A DNA stretch of 64,000 bases, from the NCBI RefSeq assembly GCF_003987175.1, contig NZ_PIPM01000003.1:62001-126000 (forward strand), read 5' to 3'. How positions within the stretch are numbered: position 1 is the stretch's first letter; each line of letters starts with the position of its first letter. Source of the stretch: Aliidiomarina sanyensis. Its GTDB lineage: Bacteria; Pseudomonadota; Gammaproteobacteria; Enterobacterales; Alteromonadaceae. Under the pieces are notes generated by a model, which saw only the letters and a program-made list of their open reading frames with translations, had not been told where the DNA came from and made no database searches. Both the position numbers and the translations under genes were made by a program. Shown in pieces: positions 17,554 through 26,665 of the stretch.

Positions 17554-19893
17554 CTAGAATCGGTACGTCGCGCGGATTCGCCAATGACGCGGAAGATTTG
17601 GCATAACGAGGTCCGCACCAAAGTAGCCCCCCTCAAAAACCGCCGACCAGTTATCCTCGTTGGTAACGTTCAGAATGTCGAGTCGCAGCTGAAGCTGTGG
17701 ATTCAGGTCATAACTTGCCATCGCATTCACTTCAAATTGATCGCGTATCCACACCGTTTGCAAGAAATCGAGCGGATAGGCTTCGCTATACCACGCATCC
17801 ACACCGAAACGGAGCTGGGAATTCCATTGATATCGAGCCGAGGTAGCTGCCGTCCAACGCGGGAGACCTTGGACGCGATTACGTGATGGTGGGAATGCGG
17901 TGAAATTTGGCGAGCCGAGCCCTGTGCCCTGAATAATATCGGGACGTGAATCATCAAATACATCGCGGACTTGTCGCGTACCTTGCACCGACGATGAATT
18001 ATCCCAGCGCGTATCTTGATATGCTAACAGCCCATTCCATTGCCACTGTGAGCCTACAAAAAAGACCTGCATTTCTGTCCCTTGGCTACGAATCCCCGAA
18101 TTCGAACCATCTAAGTTCCGCAGGCTCCGTGTTTGTTGATACGCCGCGACGTCCGCATACCAACGGGTATCCAATGAGCTCCACTTGAGGCCCACTTCAT
18201 ACAGCTCATTTTCCGTGGCGAAATTCTGGCGGTTGATTCGATTATCAGCACCGAGCACGGTGCCGCCCGCCATACTATTGGAGGTTGATTCCATATAGCT
18301 TGCGCTGCCATAGGCGTTTAGCTGTGCAGTCACACGATACACAACACCAAACTCCGCAGCACCTAAAAACCGCTCAATAGAATCCCGAGCCGCCTCGAAT
18401 CCCTCTGGCGGGATCGGATCCCGTGCGGTGACCCAATAGTGATCCCCGCGAACCCCGGTGCTGATGGTCAGTGCATCAGTCACTTGCCAGTCATGCTGTG
18501 CAAACAAGCCCCATTGCCAATTCGAAGAATCCGTCGTGTCGGACAGATTAAAATCGCCCTGCCCATCGCCGGACACATCATACTGCCCACCGGGCGACAC
18601 AAACAGGCCAGGCCTAAGCTCCACGAACCGCGCCTGTTGCTCGGGCGTCAGTGGAATCCGACGCTGTTCAATGGTGCCGGTCAGATCAATCGGATTATCT
18701 GCTTCTGTCGTGAATTGACTGTAACCACGAACACCGGTGTAGCGAAGGCTGGATCCAAATACAATCCGCGCACGTGTCGCATAGTCGTAGTAAAGCTCAA
18801 GACGATTTTCCGCAGTGTGCGCTCGGTCAATGATCTCAACAAAACTATTTTGAGCAATATTTTCACGCTGCATGTTTTCATAATAGCTGCGATTGACTAA
18901 TTGCCAGTCAGGGCCCAGATCACGCTCATACACGCCATGAAAAATATGGGTTCGCGCATCGGATATATTATCGGGGTCCGTCAACACACGATTGCGCGGA
19001 ATTCGCACTTCACCCGTTGGGCTCACCACAGCAAGTGGTCCGGGCACTTGGGAGCCATTCGGTTGGCGCCCTTGCCCCGTGATGTAGAGGCCCTCATCAA
19101 TCAGCGCTTGGGTTGGGCGATTCAATCCCGCATTGTCGGTAAATTCGACGTCGTAATATTCCCAGCTGATATTCCATTCAGATACATCATCCGGCCGCCA
19201 ACGTGCTGTGACGAATAAATTCTGACTATCCCAACCGGTGAAATCATAAAAGCTATTTTCATCACGGATCTCAACACTCGCGCGCAGCGCTAGCACGTCC
19301 TCTTCGATCACCCGCGAACCGTCAAACTGCACCCCATAGTGGTCCCAACGCCCGACATGACCACTGAGGGTGCTAAACTCTCGCGTGAAATGCGCCTGCT
19401 TTGGCTGGATATTGAGAAAGCCCCCCACCCGTTGTGTCGTTCCAAGCATCACAGGGGGTGTCCCCCGAGCCACATCAATTTGCTCAGCACTATTAAACGA
19501 TAAAGGGATTCCAAACCCGTTGTTGCCACCTTGACGTCTTAAGCCGTGGGTAAAGACCTCACCAAGCTGTCCACGCAATGTTGGCAAAGATGCTGAACCG
19601 AACCCAACTGCTCCATAACTTCCGGGGACAATGCGATTTAACTCATTCACGTCAAGAATCAGTTGATCACCCAAGAGCTCTGCGCTTAAGGGGGTCACCG
19701 CCCGCGGAATATCAATCAAGTCCTGGTCAAAACCAAAGGTCCCGCGTAAGCGAGCGCCTTGAACCGTCCGTTTCTCTTCACGGGACTCCCCGACGACCTG
19801 AATGACTTCAATGGGTTCTTCATTGTCAGCCAATACAGCCGAGGCGAGTAGCGATAATGGGAATAGCAGGGAACCAATAATCGGGCGTGACAT
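17554..19893 (-). CDS. TonB-dependent outer-membrane receptor
   Basis: 779 residues. Signal peptide (MSRPIIGSLLFPLSLLASAVLA), a TonB-box-like stretch (EPIEVIQVVG) just after cleavage, a plug domain (about 45-165, with IDIPRAVTPLSAELL and PTLRGQ), and a 22-strand barrel ending in aromatic ATYRF, the usual outer-membrane targeting end. It should move a ligand across the outer membrane using TonB energy. I chose the ATG at 19893, with GGAG 6 nt upstream; a TTG four codons earlier is less likely. It is the first gene of the operon with the TVP38-FAD protein and YnjBCDF. No Fur box or cobalamin/TPP riboswitch is evident in the leader. Confidence 0.92.
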   Translation of the reverse strand: MSRPIIGSLLFPLSLLASAVLADNEEPIEVIQVVGESREEKRTVQGARLRGTFGFDQDLIDIPRAVTPLSAELLGDQLILDVNELNRIVPGSYGAVGFGSASLPTLRGQLGEVFTHGLRRQGGNNGFGIPLSFNSAEQIDVARGTPPVMLGTTQRVGGFLNIQPKQAHFTREFSTLSGHVGRWDHYGVQFDGSRVIEEDVLALRASVEIRDENSFYDFTGWDSQNLFVTARWRPDDVSEWNISWEYYDVEFTDNAGLNRPTQALIDEGLYITGQGRQPNGSQVPGPLAVVSPTGEVRIPRNRVLTDPDNISDARTHIFHGVYERDLGPDWQLVNRSYYENMQRENIAQNSFVEIIDRAHTAENRLELYYDYATRARIVFGSSLRYTGVRGYSQFTTEADNPIDLTGTIEQRRIPLTPEQQARFVELRPGLFVSPGGQYDVSGDGQGDFNLSDTTDSSNWQWGLFAQHDWQVTDALTISTGVRGDHYWVTARDPIPPEGFEAARDSIERFLGAAEFGVVYRVTAQLNAYGSASYMESTSNSMAGGTVLGADNRINRQNFATENELYEVGLKWSSLDTRWYADVAAYQQTRSLRNLDGSNSGIRSQGTEMQVFFVGSQWQWNGLLAYQDTRWDNSSSVQGTRQVRDVFDDSRPDIIQGTGLGSPNFTAFPPSRNRVQGLPRWTAATSARYQWNSQLRFGVDAWYSEAYPLDFLQTVWIRDQFEVNAMASYDLNPQLQLRLDILNVTNEDNWSAVFEGGYFGADLVMPNLPRHWRIRATYRF

Positions 19894-19911
19894 GGGCGTC
19901 TCCAACGCACA

Positions 19912-19929
19912 GGTGAGCAGTAACTCACC
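19912..19929 (-). promoter_or_regulatory. Inverted repeat in leader of the TonB-ynj operon
   Basis: A perfect 6-bp inverted repeat (GGTGAG, 6-nt spacer, CTCACC) sits 18-36 nt upstream of the receptor ATG. It could be a leader hairpin close to the ribosome site or a repressor site. I do not recognise it as a known operator. Confidence 0.35.
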
Positions 19930-20000
19930 AATTAATACAACAGGTTAAGTGTAATCGTTATTTGCTGAAAGAGATCAACCCAAACACTTTTTTTATCGCT

Positions 20001-20036
20001 TAAAAACCAGAAACCGCATTCTTATTGGAATGCGGT
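20001..20036 (-). terminator. Terminator after the M28 pseudogene
   Basis: On the minus strand a perfect 9-bp stem (ACCGCATTC / GAATGCGGT, 6-nt loop) is followed by TTTCTGGTTTTTAA. The U tract is imperfect. It separates the broken peptidase gene from the TonB operon. Confidence 0.6.
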
Positions 20037-20066
20037 CTCCACGTTGGATTTAGATCGTGAACTCGC

Positions 20067-21204
20067 TCATTGAGGAACTAAATTAGGTCCTGAGCCGAAA
20101 TGAACCGGTGAATTCGCTGAAAGCCAGGTGAAAACAAGCCATGCAGCAACATTCTGATCCAGATCCCGCCGATCGACTTGATCGAGGGTATCGTCTTTGG
20201 TGTGGTGGAAATCAAAGTAATAGGTTCCATCCTGTGCAAGATCCACGACCGACATCCCAAGCGCACGCATCGGCAACATATCCGGACCGCCGCTTGCGTC
20301 ACGATTTCCAAGGGTAACCCCCAGCGGCTCAAGCTCAGCCGCAATCTGCTCAATCACCGGCCAAGCCCGCGAATGAACCCGTGCATTGATTTGATACACT
20401 CGACCAGCCCCAAAGTCAGACTCAGAGCCGACCTGATGATTTCGCACATTGTCCCCATGCTGTTCCGCATAAGCACGTGCACCGAGAAGGCCAATTTCTT
20501 CTGCTGCAAAGAGGATCAAACGAACCGTTCGTTTCGGACGCTCGTCCAGTGCTAACAAGCGCTTTGCCGTCTCTGTCACAATTGCAACACCAACACCGTC
20601 ATCAAGAACACCGGGAGACAAGTCCCACGAGTCGAGGTGAGCCGAGATAATCACAATTTCTTCTGGCTTCTCAGAGCCTCGAATATCTGCGATCACATTA
20701 TGCGAGGTGTATTCATCCCCATAACGTGGCTGCAAATCCAAATGCATACGGATGGGCTCGCCCAAATTCATCAGCACTGGCGGCTTGTAAGGCTGCGAGA
20801 TCATCAAACATCACCACGTCCGCCTCGAGGCCACCCTCTGGCGTGGGCGGTGCATATCCAAGGGTCGTCACGATCAGTGGTTGCGCAAAGTTACCCACAA
20901 TTCGGGCCTCTTCTTTGCCGCGCTGCCACGTGGGAAACGTCACCGGCTCTAAACGAACCTCATCAAACCCCATTCCCTCCAGCTTCTCTTGTGCCCATGC
21001 CACCCCACGAGCATCACCGTCACTGCCTGGCATCCGCGGTCCGACTCGGGTTGTTAAATCTTCCACAATTTCAAACGAACCCGTGCCTTGCATGGCTGCA
21101 TCTCGCAATTCACGCGCAGTCTGTAAGTCTTCATCTGATAACGAGTTGGCGTTTGCACAGGCCACCAACCCGAGGACTAATGTTGCGCTCATCAGGATCC
21201 GCAT
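20067..21204 (-). pseudogene. M28-family metallopeptidase, inactivated by internal deletion and frameshift
   Basis: Two out-of-phase frames cover one gene. The 5' frame (21204 to about 20765) has a signal peptide with a lipobox (LVAC) and an M28 N-terminal region (VEDLTTRVGPRMPGSDGD... EADVVMFDDLAALQ). It then runs into the wrong phase and stops at 20713. The 3' frame (about 20790 to 20067) carries the zinc-binding core: AHLDSWD, GVLDDGVG, EEIGLLGA and FDFHHTKDDT. The roughly 130-residue segment usually between these halves (protease-associated region) is missing at the junction near 20765-20790. The simplest reading is a deletion that shifted the frame, leaving the catalytic half without export signal. 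GGAG lies 7 nt before the original ATG. An assembly error is the alternative. Confidence 0.8.
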
Positions 21205-21361
21205 GATGTCTCTCCATGTCTGTATTCTTGTTGTGCTGTAGCTGTCTCATTGTTACACGCCCTTTTTATTTTTGCACACTGCCTTGAACGTTTCATAATC
21301 ATCCCCATCTAATGGCTAAGACGTGCGATGGATATTCGTAGCGCCTCAAAGAAGATTTCGA

Positions 21362-21367
21362 TATACT
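21362..21367 (+). promoter_or_regulatory. -10 element for ssrA
   Basis: TATACT lies 20 nt before the mature 5' end of tmRNA, a sensible position for a precursor with a short 5' leader. No good -35 hexamer is visible. Confidence 0.45.
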
Positions 21368-21386
21368 AAGGAAAGTAACAACATCT

Positions 21387-21741
21387 GGGGCTGATTAGGA
21401 TTCGACGGGATATATAAAGCTCAAGGTGCATGCCGAGGTGAGGCTGGCCTCGTAAAAAGCCTCAAATATATAGTTGCAAACGACGACAACTACGCTCTAG
21501 CGGCATAATAGCCCGCTAGCTATCCACTGGCGCTTTGTCTGAGAGACCAGGTCTGGATAGTCATCTAAGTCAGACTCGCGTGGCGGCTTCGTCCGGAGCC
21601 AAGACGTTAAACTTAATCGGACTCGCTGCTGAAAAGCCTGCCCCTCGGCGCTTCAGCAGTTAACTAAAAGAGACGGCTAAGCATGTAGGACCGAGGGTGG
21701 CGATATTGCGGACGCGGGTTCAAATCCCGCCAGCTCCACCA
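21387..21741 (+). ncRNA. ssrA: Transfer-messenger RNA (tmRNA)
   Basis: The 5' end GGGGCTGATTAGGATTCGAC and the 3' end with T-arm GGTTCAAATCCCGCC and CAGCTCCACCA form the tRNA-like domain of a one-piece tmRNA of about 355 nt. The tag frame starts at GCA 21476 and reads ANDDNYALAA followed by TAA (21506-21508), close to the E. coli tag ANDENYALAA. The RNA rescues stalled ribosomes with SmpB and marks the nascent chains for proteolysis. The 3' CCA is encoded. The last 20 nt plus the terminator are duplicated downstream (see 21897-21966). Confidence 0.97.
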
Positions 21742-21791
21742 AATAAACAAACCCTGCGCCGAAAGGCGTGGGGTTTTTTATTGGCTGCTGG
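21722..21791 (+). repeat. Direct repeat copy 1: ssrA 3' end plus terminator
   Basis: This 70-bp unit spans the last 20 nt of ssrA, the spacer, the terminator hairpin and 10 nt beyond. It recurs at 21897-21966 with a single substitution. Copy 1 completes the functional tmRNA gene. Confidence 0.9.
21752..21779 (+). terminator. Intrinsic terminator of ssrA
   Basis: Stem CCCTGCGCC / GGCGTGGGG (two G-T wobbles) with a GAAA tetraloop and six T, 10 nt after the tmRNA CCA. Confidence 0.9.
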
Positions 21792-21803
21792 TGTGGATGC
21801 AGG

Positions 21804-21895
21804 ACCCGCGTTACGGGTTCACCAAAACGCCGGGAGCGTTTTGGAACGGCGGCTCCACCGCCGGCCCGAAGGGCGCAAGCCAGGGATGGCTTGCG
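21804..21895. repeat. Cluster of small palindromes between the ssrA 3' repeats
   Basis: Five hairpins in about 90 bp: ACCCG/CGGGT (21804-21818), CCAAAACGC/GCGTTTTGG (21822-21844, perfect 9 bp), GGCGG/CCGCC (21848-21862), GCCC/GGGC (21864-21874) and CGCAAGCC/GGCTTGCG (21874-21895). A further CCAACGC/GCGTTGG hairpin follows copy 2 at 21971-21987. The layout resembles REP-like or other mobile palindromic repeats. No open frame of its own is credible here. Confidence 0.75.
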
Positions 21896-21896
21896 T

Positions 21897-21966
21897 AAAT
21901 CCCGCCAGCTCCACCAAATAAACAAACCCTGCGCCGAAAGGCGTGGGTTTTTTTATTGGCTGCTGG
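21897..21966 (+). repeat. Direct repeat copy 2: duplicated ssrA 3' end (attachment-site-like scar)
   Basis: The second copy of the 70-bp unit lies 175 bp downstream of copy 1 and holds the T-arm tail, acceptor end and CCA of ssrA without the rest of the gene. It includes a second terminator (21927-21954, seven T). The 3' end of ssrA is a common integration target, and such a partial duplicate is what an integrated then lost element leaves. No integrase gene is present. Confidence 0.8.
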
Positions 21967-22101
21967 GTAGCCAACGCACTGCGTTGGGTGACAGATTTAC
22001 GTGTCACTTTGTTTTACGGTACCAAAACACGCCTTATTCGCTCGCAAAACCCATTTGCTACACTTACCTCGACACTTTGAAAATGGAAGCGAGGTGATGC
22101 C

Positions 22102-22746
22102 ATGCATTTGGATTGGAAAAGTGATTATGCCTATGCGGGATCGGGTAAGGACATTCCCCTATGGATCAAGATTGGGTTCACGTTAATTGCAGTGGTGGTG
22201 CTTGGTTTTTGGTGGGACTACATGGGCCCTGCAAACTATCTGTGGTTTTCGGACATCGCGCTCATTCTTCTAGTCCCTGCCCTCTGGCTTGGAAACCGAT
22301 TATTGGCGAGCACTATGGCAGTCGCGGTATTGATTCCAGAGCTCGTATGGGTGTTAGATTTCGTCACTTTAAGCCACTTTAGTGTGCTCGCGAATTACAT
22401 GTTTGACTCCGATATGGCATTGCATATCCGCACTCTGTCCGCCATTTTTCATATCGCAATTCCGCTTGTCCTTTTTTACATGCTGTATCAATTTGGCTAT
22501 GACCGGCGTGGATTTCCGCTGCAATGTTTAATTGCCTTTATTGTATTACCCGTCACGTATTTGGTGAGCGAACCCTCTGCCAACATCAATTGGGTCTATG
22601 GTCCGGGCGAACCACAAGAATTTATGAATCCTTGGCTTTATTTGTTGTTGCTCTGGTTTGCCATGATTCTTATTATTTATCTCCCCACTCACTTACTTCT
22701 CAAGCGCTATTTCCGAAAATGCCGGGTCACTCCCAAACACACTTGA
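22102..22746 (+). CDS. Conserved membrane protein of unknown function
   Basis: 214 residues with six predicted helices (about 22-40, 47-66, 69-88, 110-131, 142-160, 178-200). It contains the recognisable conserved stretches WFSDIALIL, PELVWVLDF and NINWVYGPG found in a widespread uncharacterised membrane family. No catalytic motif is apparent, so I assign no function. The start at 22102 has GAGGTGATG upstream. It stands alone between ssrA and the convergent nuclease gene. Confidence 0.75.
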   Translation: MHLDWKSDYAYAGSGKDIPLWIKIGFTLIAVVVLGFWWDYMGPANYLWFSDIALILLVPALWLGNRLLASTMAVAVLIPELVWVLDFVTLSHFSVLANYMFDSDMALHIRTLSAIFHIAIPLVLFYMLYQFGYDRRGFPLQCLIAFIVLPVTYLVSEPSANINWVYGPGEPQEFMNPWLYLLLLWFAMILIIYLPTHLLLKRYFRKCRVTPKHT

Positions 22747-22754
22747 GCACACAT

Positions 22755-22785
22755 AAAAAAACCCGCAGCGAACTGCGGGTTTTTG
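22755..22785 (-). terminator. Bidirectional terminator between membrane protein and nuclease gene
   Basis: Perfect 8-bp stem ACCCGCAG/CTGCGGGT with a CGAA loop. It is flanked by a T run on the plus strand and, more strongly, by seven T on the minus strand, so it can end both convergent transcripts. Confidence 0.88.
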
Positions 22786-22801
22786 ATTCGAGAGAGACGG
22801 T

Positions 22802-25800
22802 TTAGTTGCGTCCGTTCCCACCACGATTGTTCTGATCACAACGGGGAACAGGTAACTCTTTACCCCGAGGGTGTGCTGGGCGATTGACAATACCTGGCGC
22901 ACAGGTTGGCAATGCCGGAGCAAACTGCAACTCAATGACTAGCGGATCATGATCCGATGAGCGGTATGGGTCCGCATTGTAGAAGCTGCTAGGCTTAAAC
23001 AATGAACTGGACGGTAAGCGCTCATTGAAGTTAAACGCTGGGGTTTCATCTGAATTAATATTCCATGCACGGGCATCCACCACGAATTGCATAAAGGCTT
23101 CATTACCCAGTGCGTGATCCAACGAACCTGCTTGACCCATAAAGGTGTAGCTATACACCGCTGGGTCACCGCCATTGGCTGCAATCGCGAGGTTGGTGTA
23201 ACCGGCATCCATCAGAAGGACCATCGGGTCTTCCATCGCGTATGCGTTGAAATCACCTAAGATCACCACAGCTTCAGCGCCAGTATTCGTCGGATCGGTC
23301 TCAAGCCAACGATCCAATGCGCCTGCCGAGAGTGTCCGCCACTCATTCCAACAGCCTTGGCCATCGCCTGAGTCCGCGTTAGGACCTGAGCCGCTTGGGC
23401 ATGAAGCTTTTGCGCGCAGGTGCACAGCGACCGCTGTGAATAGATCACCATCGAGTGTCCGGAAAGTCTGAGCTAACGCAGGACGTTGACGTGAGTCGTC
23501 AAAGTCAGGATCGACCGCTGAAGTCAGGACTGCAAAGTCGCCTTCCAATGCTAAACGGCTGGTGCGGTAGATAAAGGCTGGCTTAATCGCGTCAGTCCCC
23601 AGGTATCCCGTTGGGATAAAGGCCCAATCAGCCAGTTCATCTTGATCATTCAACGCATCTACGAGCATGGCCAACGTATCGTCTGTTGCGTCATTCTCAA
23701 TCTCAATGAGCGCAAGCATATCCGCGTTGATAGCTAAGATAGCTGCGGTCACTTTGCCAAGCTGACGATCCAACTCGTTTTGGTTCGCCGCACCGCGACA
23801 TCCTAAGCTATTTGGACCACACTCGTTTGCAGAACCAAGCGTCGCAAACAAGTTTTCGACGTTGTAGGTCGCGATACGCAGGTCACCTACACCCTGCATT
23901 TGCGGTGCTTCGGTACGAGGATTAGCTGAAGCATCGAACCGGGGCGATGCTTCGCTACGCAAACGGTATGAACCGAACGCAAAGCCCATGATGGCCTCGA
24001 ATCCTGGCTCAACCACAAACCCATTGCGAATCGGGTTGCTGGCTGAAAGCTCAGAGAAGCCGTCCGCACCCGTCATGTACGGAGTACGGTAGCTGCCGCC
24101 ACGAGCGTTATCGATAATCAAACGGTTCAAGTCATTGGCGGCTTGAACAGCACGGGCTTCATCACCACCGCGAACCACTTGGGTCGGTTGATAAAGACGA
24201 CCGTTCGAAACCACGATTTCACCAAAACGAGCGACGTTAAATACGTCCGTGACTGTCAACGGTTGAGTCGTTTCGACCAACATGCCTTCGACCGCTTCTA
24301 ACTGAATCAGATCGGTAACTGGTAGCTCTACCGTCGCAGGTGAGATTCGGTGGCTTTGATTGGTGTTACAGAGTTCGACTGCAGTGAGATCTTGAATCTG
24401 CGTATGTCCGAAGAATTCACCCACAGTGCCGGCAACCCGAACTTTGTCGCCAACTTGCACGTTGATGCGGTCAGCAAATTCCGCGTCGTAGACGAAGATA
24501 CCTTCCGACGTGAGTGGGTTGTCATCGTGATTCTCATCCGCTTCTTGCAGATAGAAACCGCCTAAGCCACCGTCAAAAGTGTCTTGGAAGCTGGCCACAA
24601 CAATTGCTTCAAGTTGCACTTGAGCGCGCTGCACTGGGCTTTGGAAGCCAGCACCTTGTACCCAGTGAATCCGATCCGTCGTTGCACCACATTGGAACGG
24701 CGCGTCATTCACATACACATCCGCTTCAATGAGGAAGTTCGCCACACGCCACGTGCTGCAGTTACCGCTATCAAAGGCATAGCGGAACGCGACATAAACG
24801 TCTCCTTCCAGTCCTTCAAGAACATCGAACGGACCAAATGTGACATTGGTATTGTTGCTGGTAAAGTCACTGCCGGTGATTTCGGTTATGAGGTTCCAAT
24901 CGGCCATATCAATGGCGCCCGAACCGTCATAGGTGGTTGAGTACAAAACGTCAAAACCGTTTGTACCATTGAAACCACGCGCGATATCAAACGAAAGTTG
25001 CTGCCCAGTCAGACCTGTCGTATTAAATGCAGGAGAAATGAGCCAGCTATCAGCTTCCGTACATGTCCCCCCGCTGAAAGTAGTGTATGTCACGTTACCG
25101 AAACTACCATTCCAGTCCCACGGCACATCACCCACCACATTCACTTGGCTCCAGCCACGGGTGAATGGATTATCAACGAAATCACGCTCGTACACGGTCA
25201 TCCGCGTCAAACTATCGAGGCTGGTTCCGGAGACGAGAATATTATCGAAACGATTGTTACCGGTAACGTTGGTCGCCCCATCGACGGTGATTCGGAAATA
25301 CACCAGAGCGTTATCATTAAGGTCTTCAACGCTGCTCAAGTCGTAACTTTGGGTGAACCAAGAACCGCGGCGTACATCAACATCGATTAGGTTATAGTTA
25401 CTGCCATCAGTTGACCACTCGACGGTGCGCGTATCGAAACCGGTCGCTGTCGTATTCACAGCAAAGCTAAACTGGATATCTTGGAACCCGCTTGTGTCCA
25501 CTTCCAGAACAACCTGCGCGCCATTATTGAAAAAGCCTGTGCCCCCCTGGATCGAAAGTGAACCACCGGCTGGGAAGCTCGTATCGAGTCGGTTCTGCGT
25601 GGTCCCTGCAAAACTGATGATACGAGTGTAGGCTCCATTGGCCTGAAGTGTTTCCTCGAAGTTTTGCAAATACAAAATGCCGTTGCCAACATCTGCTTGT
25701 TGCGGGAAGCTTTCCGGTGCGAAACCACTGGTTCCGTCCGCTAGGGTGTTGTTGTTTTGCGCCCAATAGGCGATTGGCTCTTGCGCCCACGAAGGCGCAA

Positions 25801-25840
25801 CTGCGATAACCAATAGTATTACCGCAAATAAAGTTCTCAT
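22802..25840 (-). CDS. ExeM/NucH-type secreted endonuclease
   Basis: About 1012 residues. Signal peptide (MRTLFAVILLVIAVAPSWAQ), two beta-sandwich modules with choice-of-anchor-like features (about 30-205 and 210-380, the second with FNTTGLTGQQLSFDIARGF), an OB-fold domain near 400-500 (GGFYLQEADENHDDNPLTSEG), and an exonuclease-endonuclease-phosphatase domain from about 655 (RIATYNVENLF, ALIEIEND, VILGDFNAY, SSDHDPLVIE). Such enzymes degrade extracellular DNA in a metal-dependent way, for nutrient use and biofilm turnover. It ends CDQNNRGGNGRN, with no GlyGly-CTERM tail although many relatives have one. I chose the ATG at 25840, with GGGGA upstream, over one five codons earlier. Confidence 0.88.
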   Translation of the reverse strand: MRTLFAVILLVIAVAPSWAQEPIAYWAQNNNTLADGTSGFAPESFPQQADVGNGILYLQNFEETLQANGAYTRIISFAGTTQNRLDTSFPAGGSLSIQGGTGFFNNGAQVVLEVDTSGFQDIQFSFAVNTTATGFDTRTVEWSTDGSNYNLIDVDVRRGSWFTQSYDLSSVEDLNDNALVYFRITVDGATNVTGNNRFDNILVSGTSLDSLTRMTVYERDFVDNPFTRGWSQVNVVGDVPWDWNGSFGNVTYTTFSGGTCTEADSWLISPAFNTTGLTGQQLSFDIARGFNGTNGFDVLYSTTYDGSGAIDMADWNLITEITGSDFTSNNTNVTFGPFDVLEGLEGDVYVAFRYAFDSGNCSTWRVANFLIEADVYVNDAPFQCGATTDRIHWVQGAGFQSPVQRAQVQLEAIVVASFQDTFDGGLGGFYLQEADENHDDNPLTSEGIFVYDAEFADRINVQVGDKVRVAGTVGEFFGHTQIQDLTAVELCNTNQSHRISPATVELPVTDLIQLEAVEGMLVETTQPLTVTDVFNVARFGEIVVSNGRLYQPTQVVRGGDEARAVQAANDLNRLIIDNARGGSYRTPYMTGADGFSELSASNPIRNGFVVEPGFEAIMGFAFGSYRLRSEASPRFDASANPRTEAPQMQGVGDLRIATYNVENLFATLGSANECGPNSLGCRGAANQNELDRQLGKVTAAILAINADMLALIEIENDATDDTLAMLVDALNDQDELADWAFIPTGYLGTDAIKPAFIYRTSRLALEGDFAVLTSAVDPDFDDSRQRPALAQTFRTLDGDLFTAVAVHLRAKASCPSGSGPNADSGDGQGCWNEWRTLSAGALDRWLETDPTNTGAEAVVILGDFNAYAMEDPMVLLMDAGYTNLAIAANGGDPAVYSYTFMGQAGSLDHALGNEAFMQFVVDARAWNINSDETPAFNFNERLPSSSLFKPSSFYNADPYRSSDHDPLVIELQFAPALPTCAPGIVNRPAHPRGKELPVPRCDQNNRGGNGRN

Positions 25841-26047
25841 GGTGAGAATCCCCATACAATGTTTTAGCTATAACGATTGTTTCATGACTGGCTATTCGGT
25901 GTTACGACAGACCGAACCGGCCGCTTCGCCATGTCGATAGATGACGTCGTTTTCAGACTAGGGGATCTTCGTTGCAAACGTGTGACAATGGAAGAGGGGT
26001 TTTCCCCTATTTTTATATGACAAACATCATATAGAGCGGGTAACCCC

Positions 26048-26650
26048 CTAAGACTTGATGAGTTTTTGTGCAATCGTCGCGGTGTGCTCCCCTTGAAAGA
26101 AAGCGCCCGCCAATTCATTCTCCGAAGGCTGACGGGCACCATCCCCGCCCACAATCGTGCTCGCTCCGTAGGGCGAACATCCGGATATTTCACTGACCGT
26201 CATTTGCCCTTGAAAGCTGTAAGGAAGGCCGACCACAACAAAACCAAGGTGTAAGAGAACAGTGTGGAAACTCAGGAGAGCAGCCTCTTGGCCACCATGC
26301 TGTGTTGCTGAGGCGGTAAAAACGCCCGCTGCTTTGCCAATTAATTCGCCCTTGGCCCATTGTGCGCCGCATTGGTCGAGGAAGTTCTTCATCTGTGCGG
26401 CCATCATTCCGAAGCGCGTCGGTGTACCAAAAATAATCGCATCATACTTGACGAGATCCATGGGCTTGGCCACAGGTGCTGCTTGATCGAGATGATAACC
26501 TGACGCACGTGCAACATCTTCAGGAACCAACTCGGGAACGCGTTTAATATCCACATCCGCCCCACCCGCTTGGGCACCTTTCGCCACTTCGTAGGCCATC
26601 CGCTCGATGTGTCCGTGGCTGGAATAATACAAAACTAAAACTTTGGCCAT
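26048..26650 (-). CDS. wrbA: NAD(P)H:quinone oxidoreductase, WrbA type
   Basis: 200 residues, as in E. coli WrbA (198). Flavodoxin-like fold binding FMN: phosphate-binding loop [12 protein letters not shown] at 9-20, [10 protein letters not shown] near 75-84 and the C-terminal [15 protein letters not shown] motif of the family. It reduces quinones by two electrons using NAD(P)H and is linked to oxidative stress protection in the cytosol. It begins 15 nt after the GNAT-C39 gene stop and may be cotranscribed with it. Confidence 0.95.
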   Translation of the reverse strand: MAKVLVLYYSSHGHIERMAYEVAKGAQAGGADVDIKRVPELVPEDVARASGYHLDQAAPVAKPMDLVKYDAIIFGTPTRFGMMAAQMKNFLDQCGAQWAKGELIGKAAGVFTASATQHGGQEAALLSFHTVLLHLGFVVVGLPYSFQGQMTVSEISGCSPYGASTIVGGDGARQPSENELAGAFFQGEHTATIAQKLIKS

Positions 26651-26665
26651 ACTCTATCTGCCCTT

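Noticed and set aside
19894-20000. Possible riboswitch in the TonB-ynj leader
   Set aside because: Looked for TPP and cobalamin motifs because of the import genes; only a simple 6-bp inverted repeat is present.
20067-20807. Stand-alone 246-residue M28 gene
   Set aside because: It has no ribosome site or signal peptide, and its upstream part is the other phase of the same M28 gene; treated as one pseudogene.
21677-22097. Open frames across the ssrA 3' repeats on both strands
   Set aside because: They are created by the duplicated tmRNA end and palindromes and have no protein-like features.
25990-26020. AGGGG-TTTT-CCCCT hairpin followed by T run on the plus strand
   Set aside because: Only a 5-bp stem and no plus-strand gene upstream; wrong orientation for the flanking minus-strand genes.
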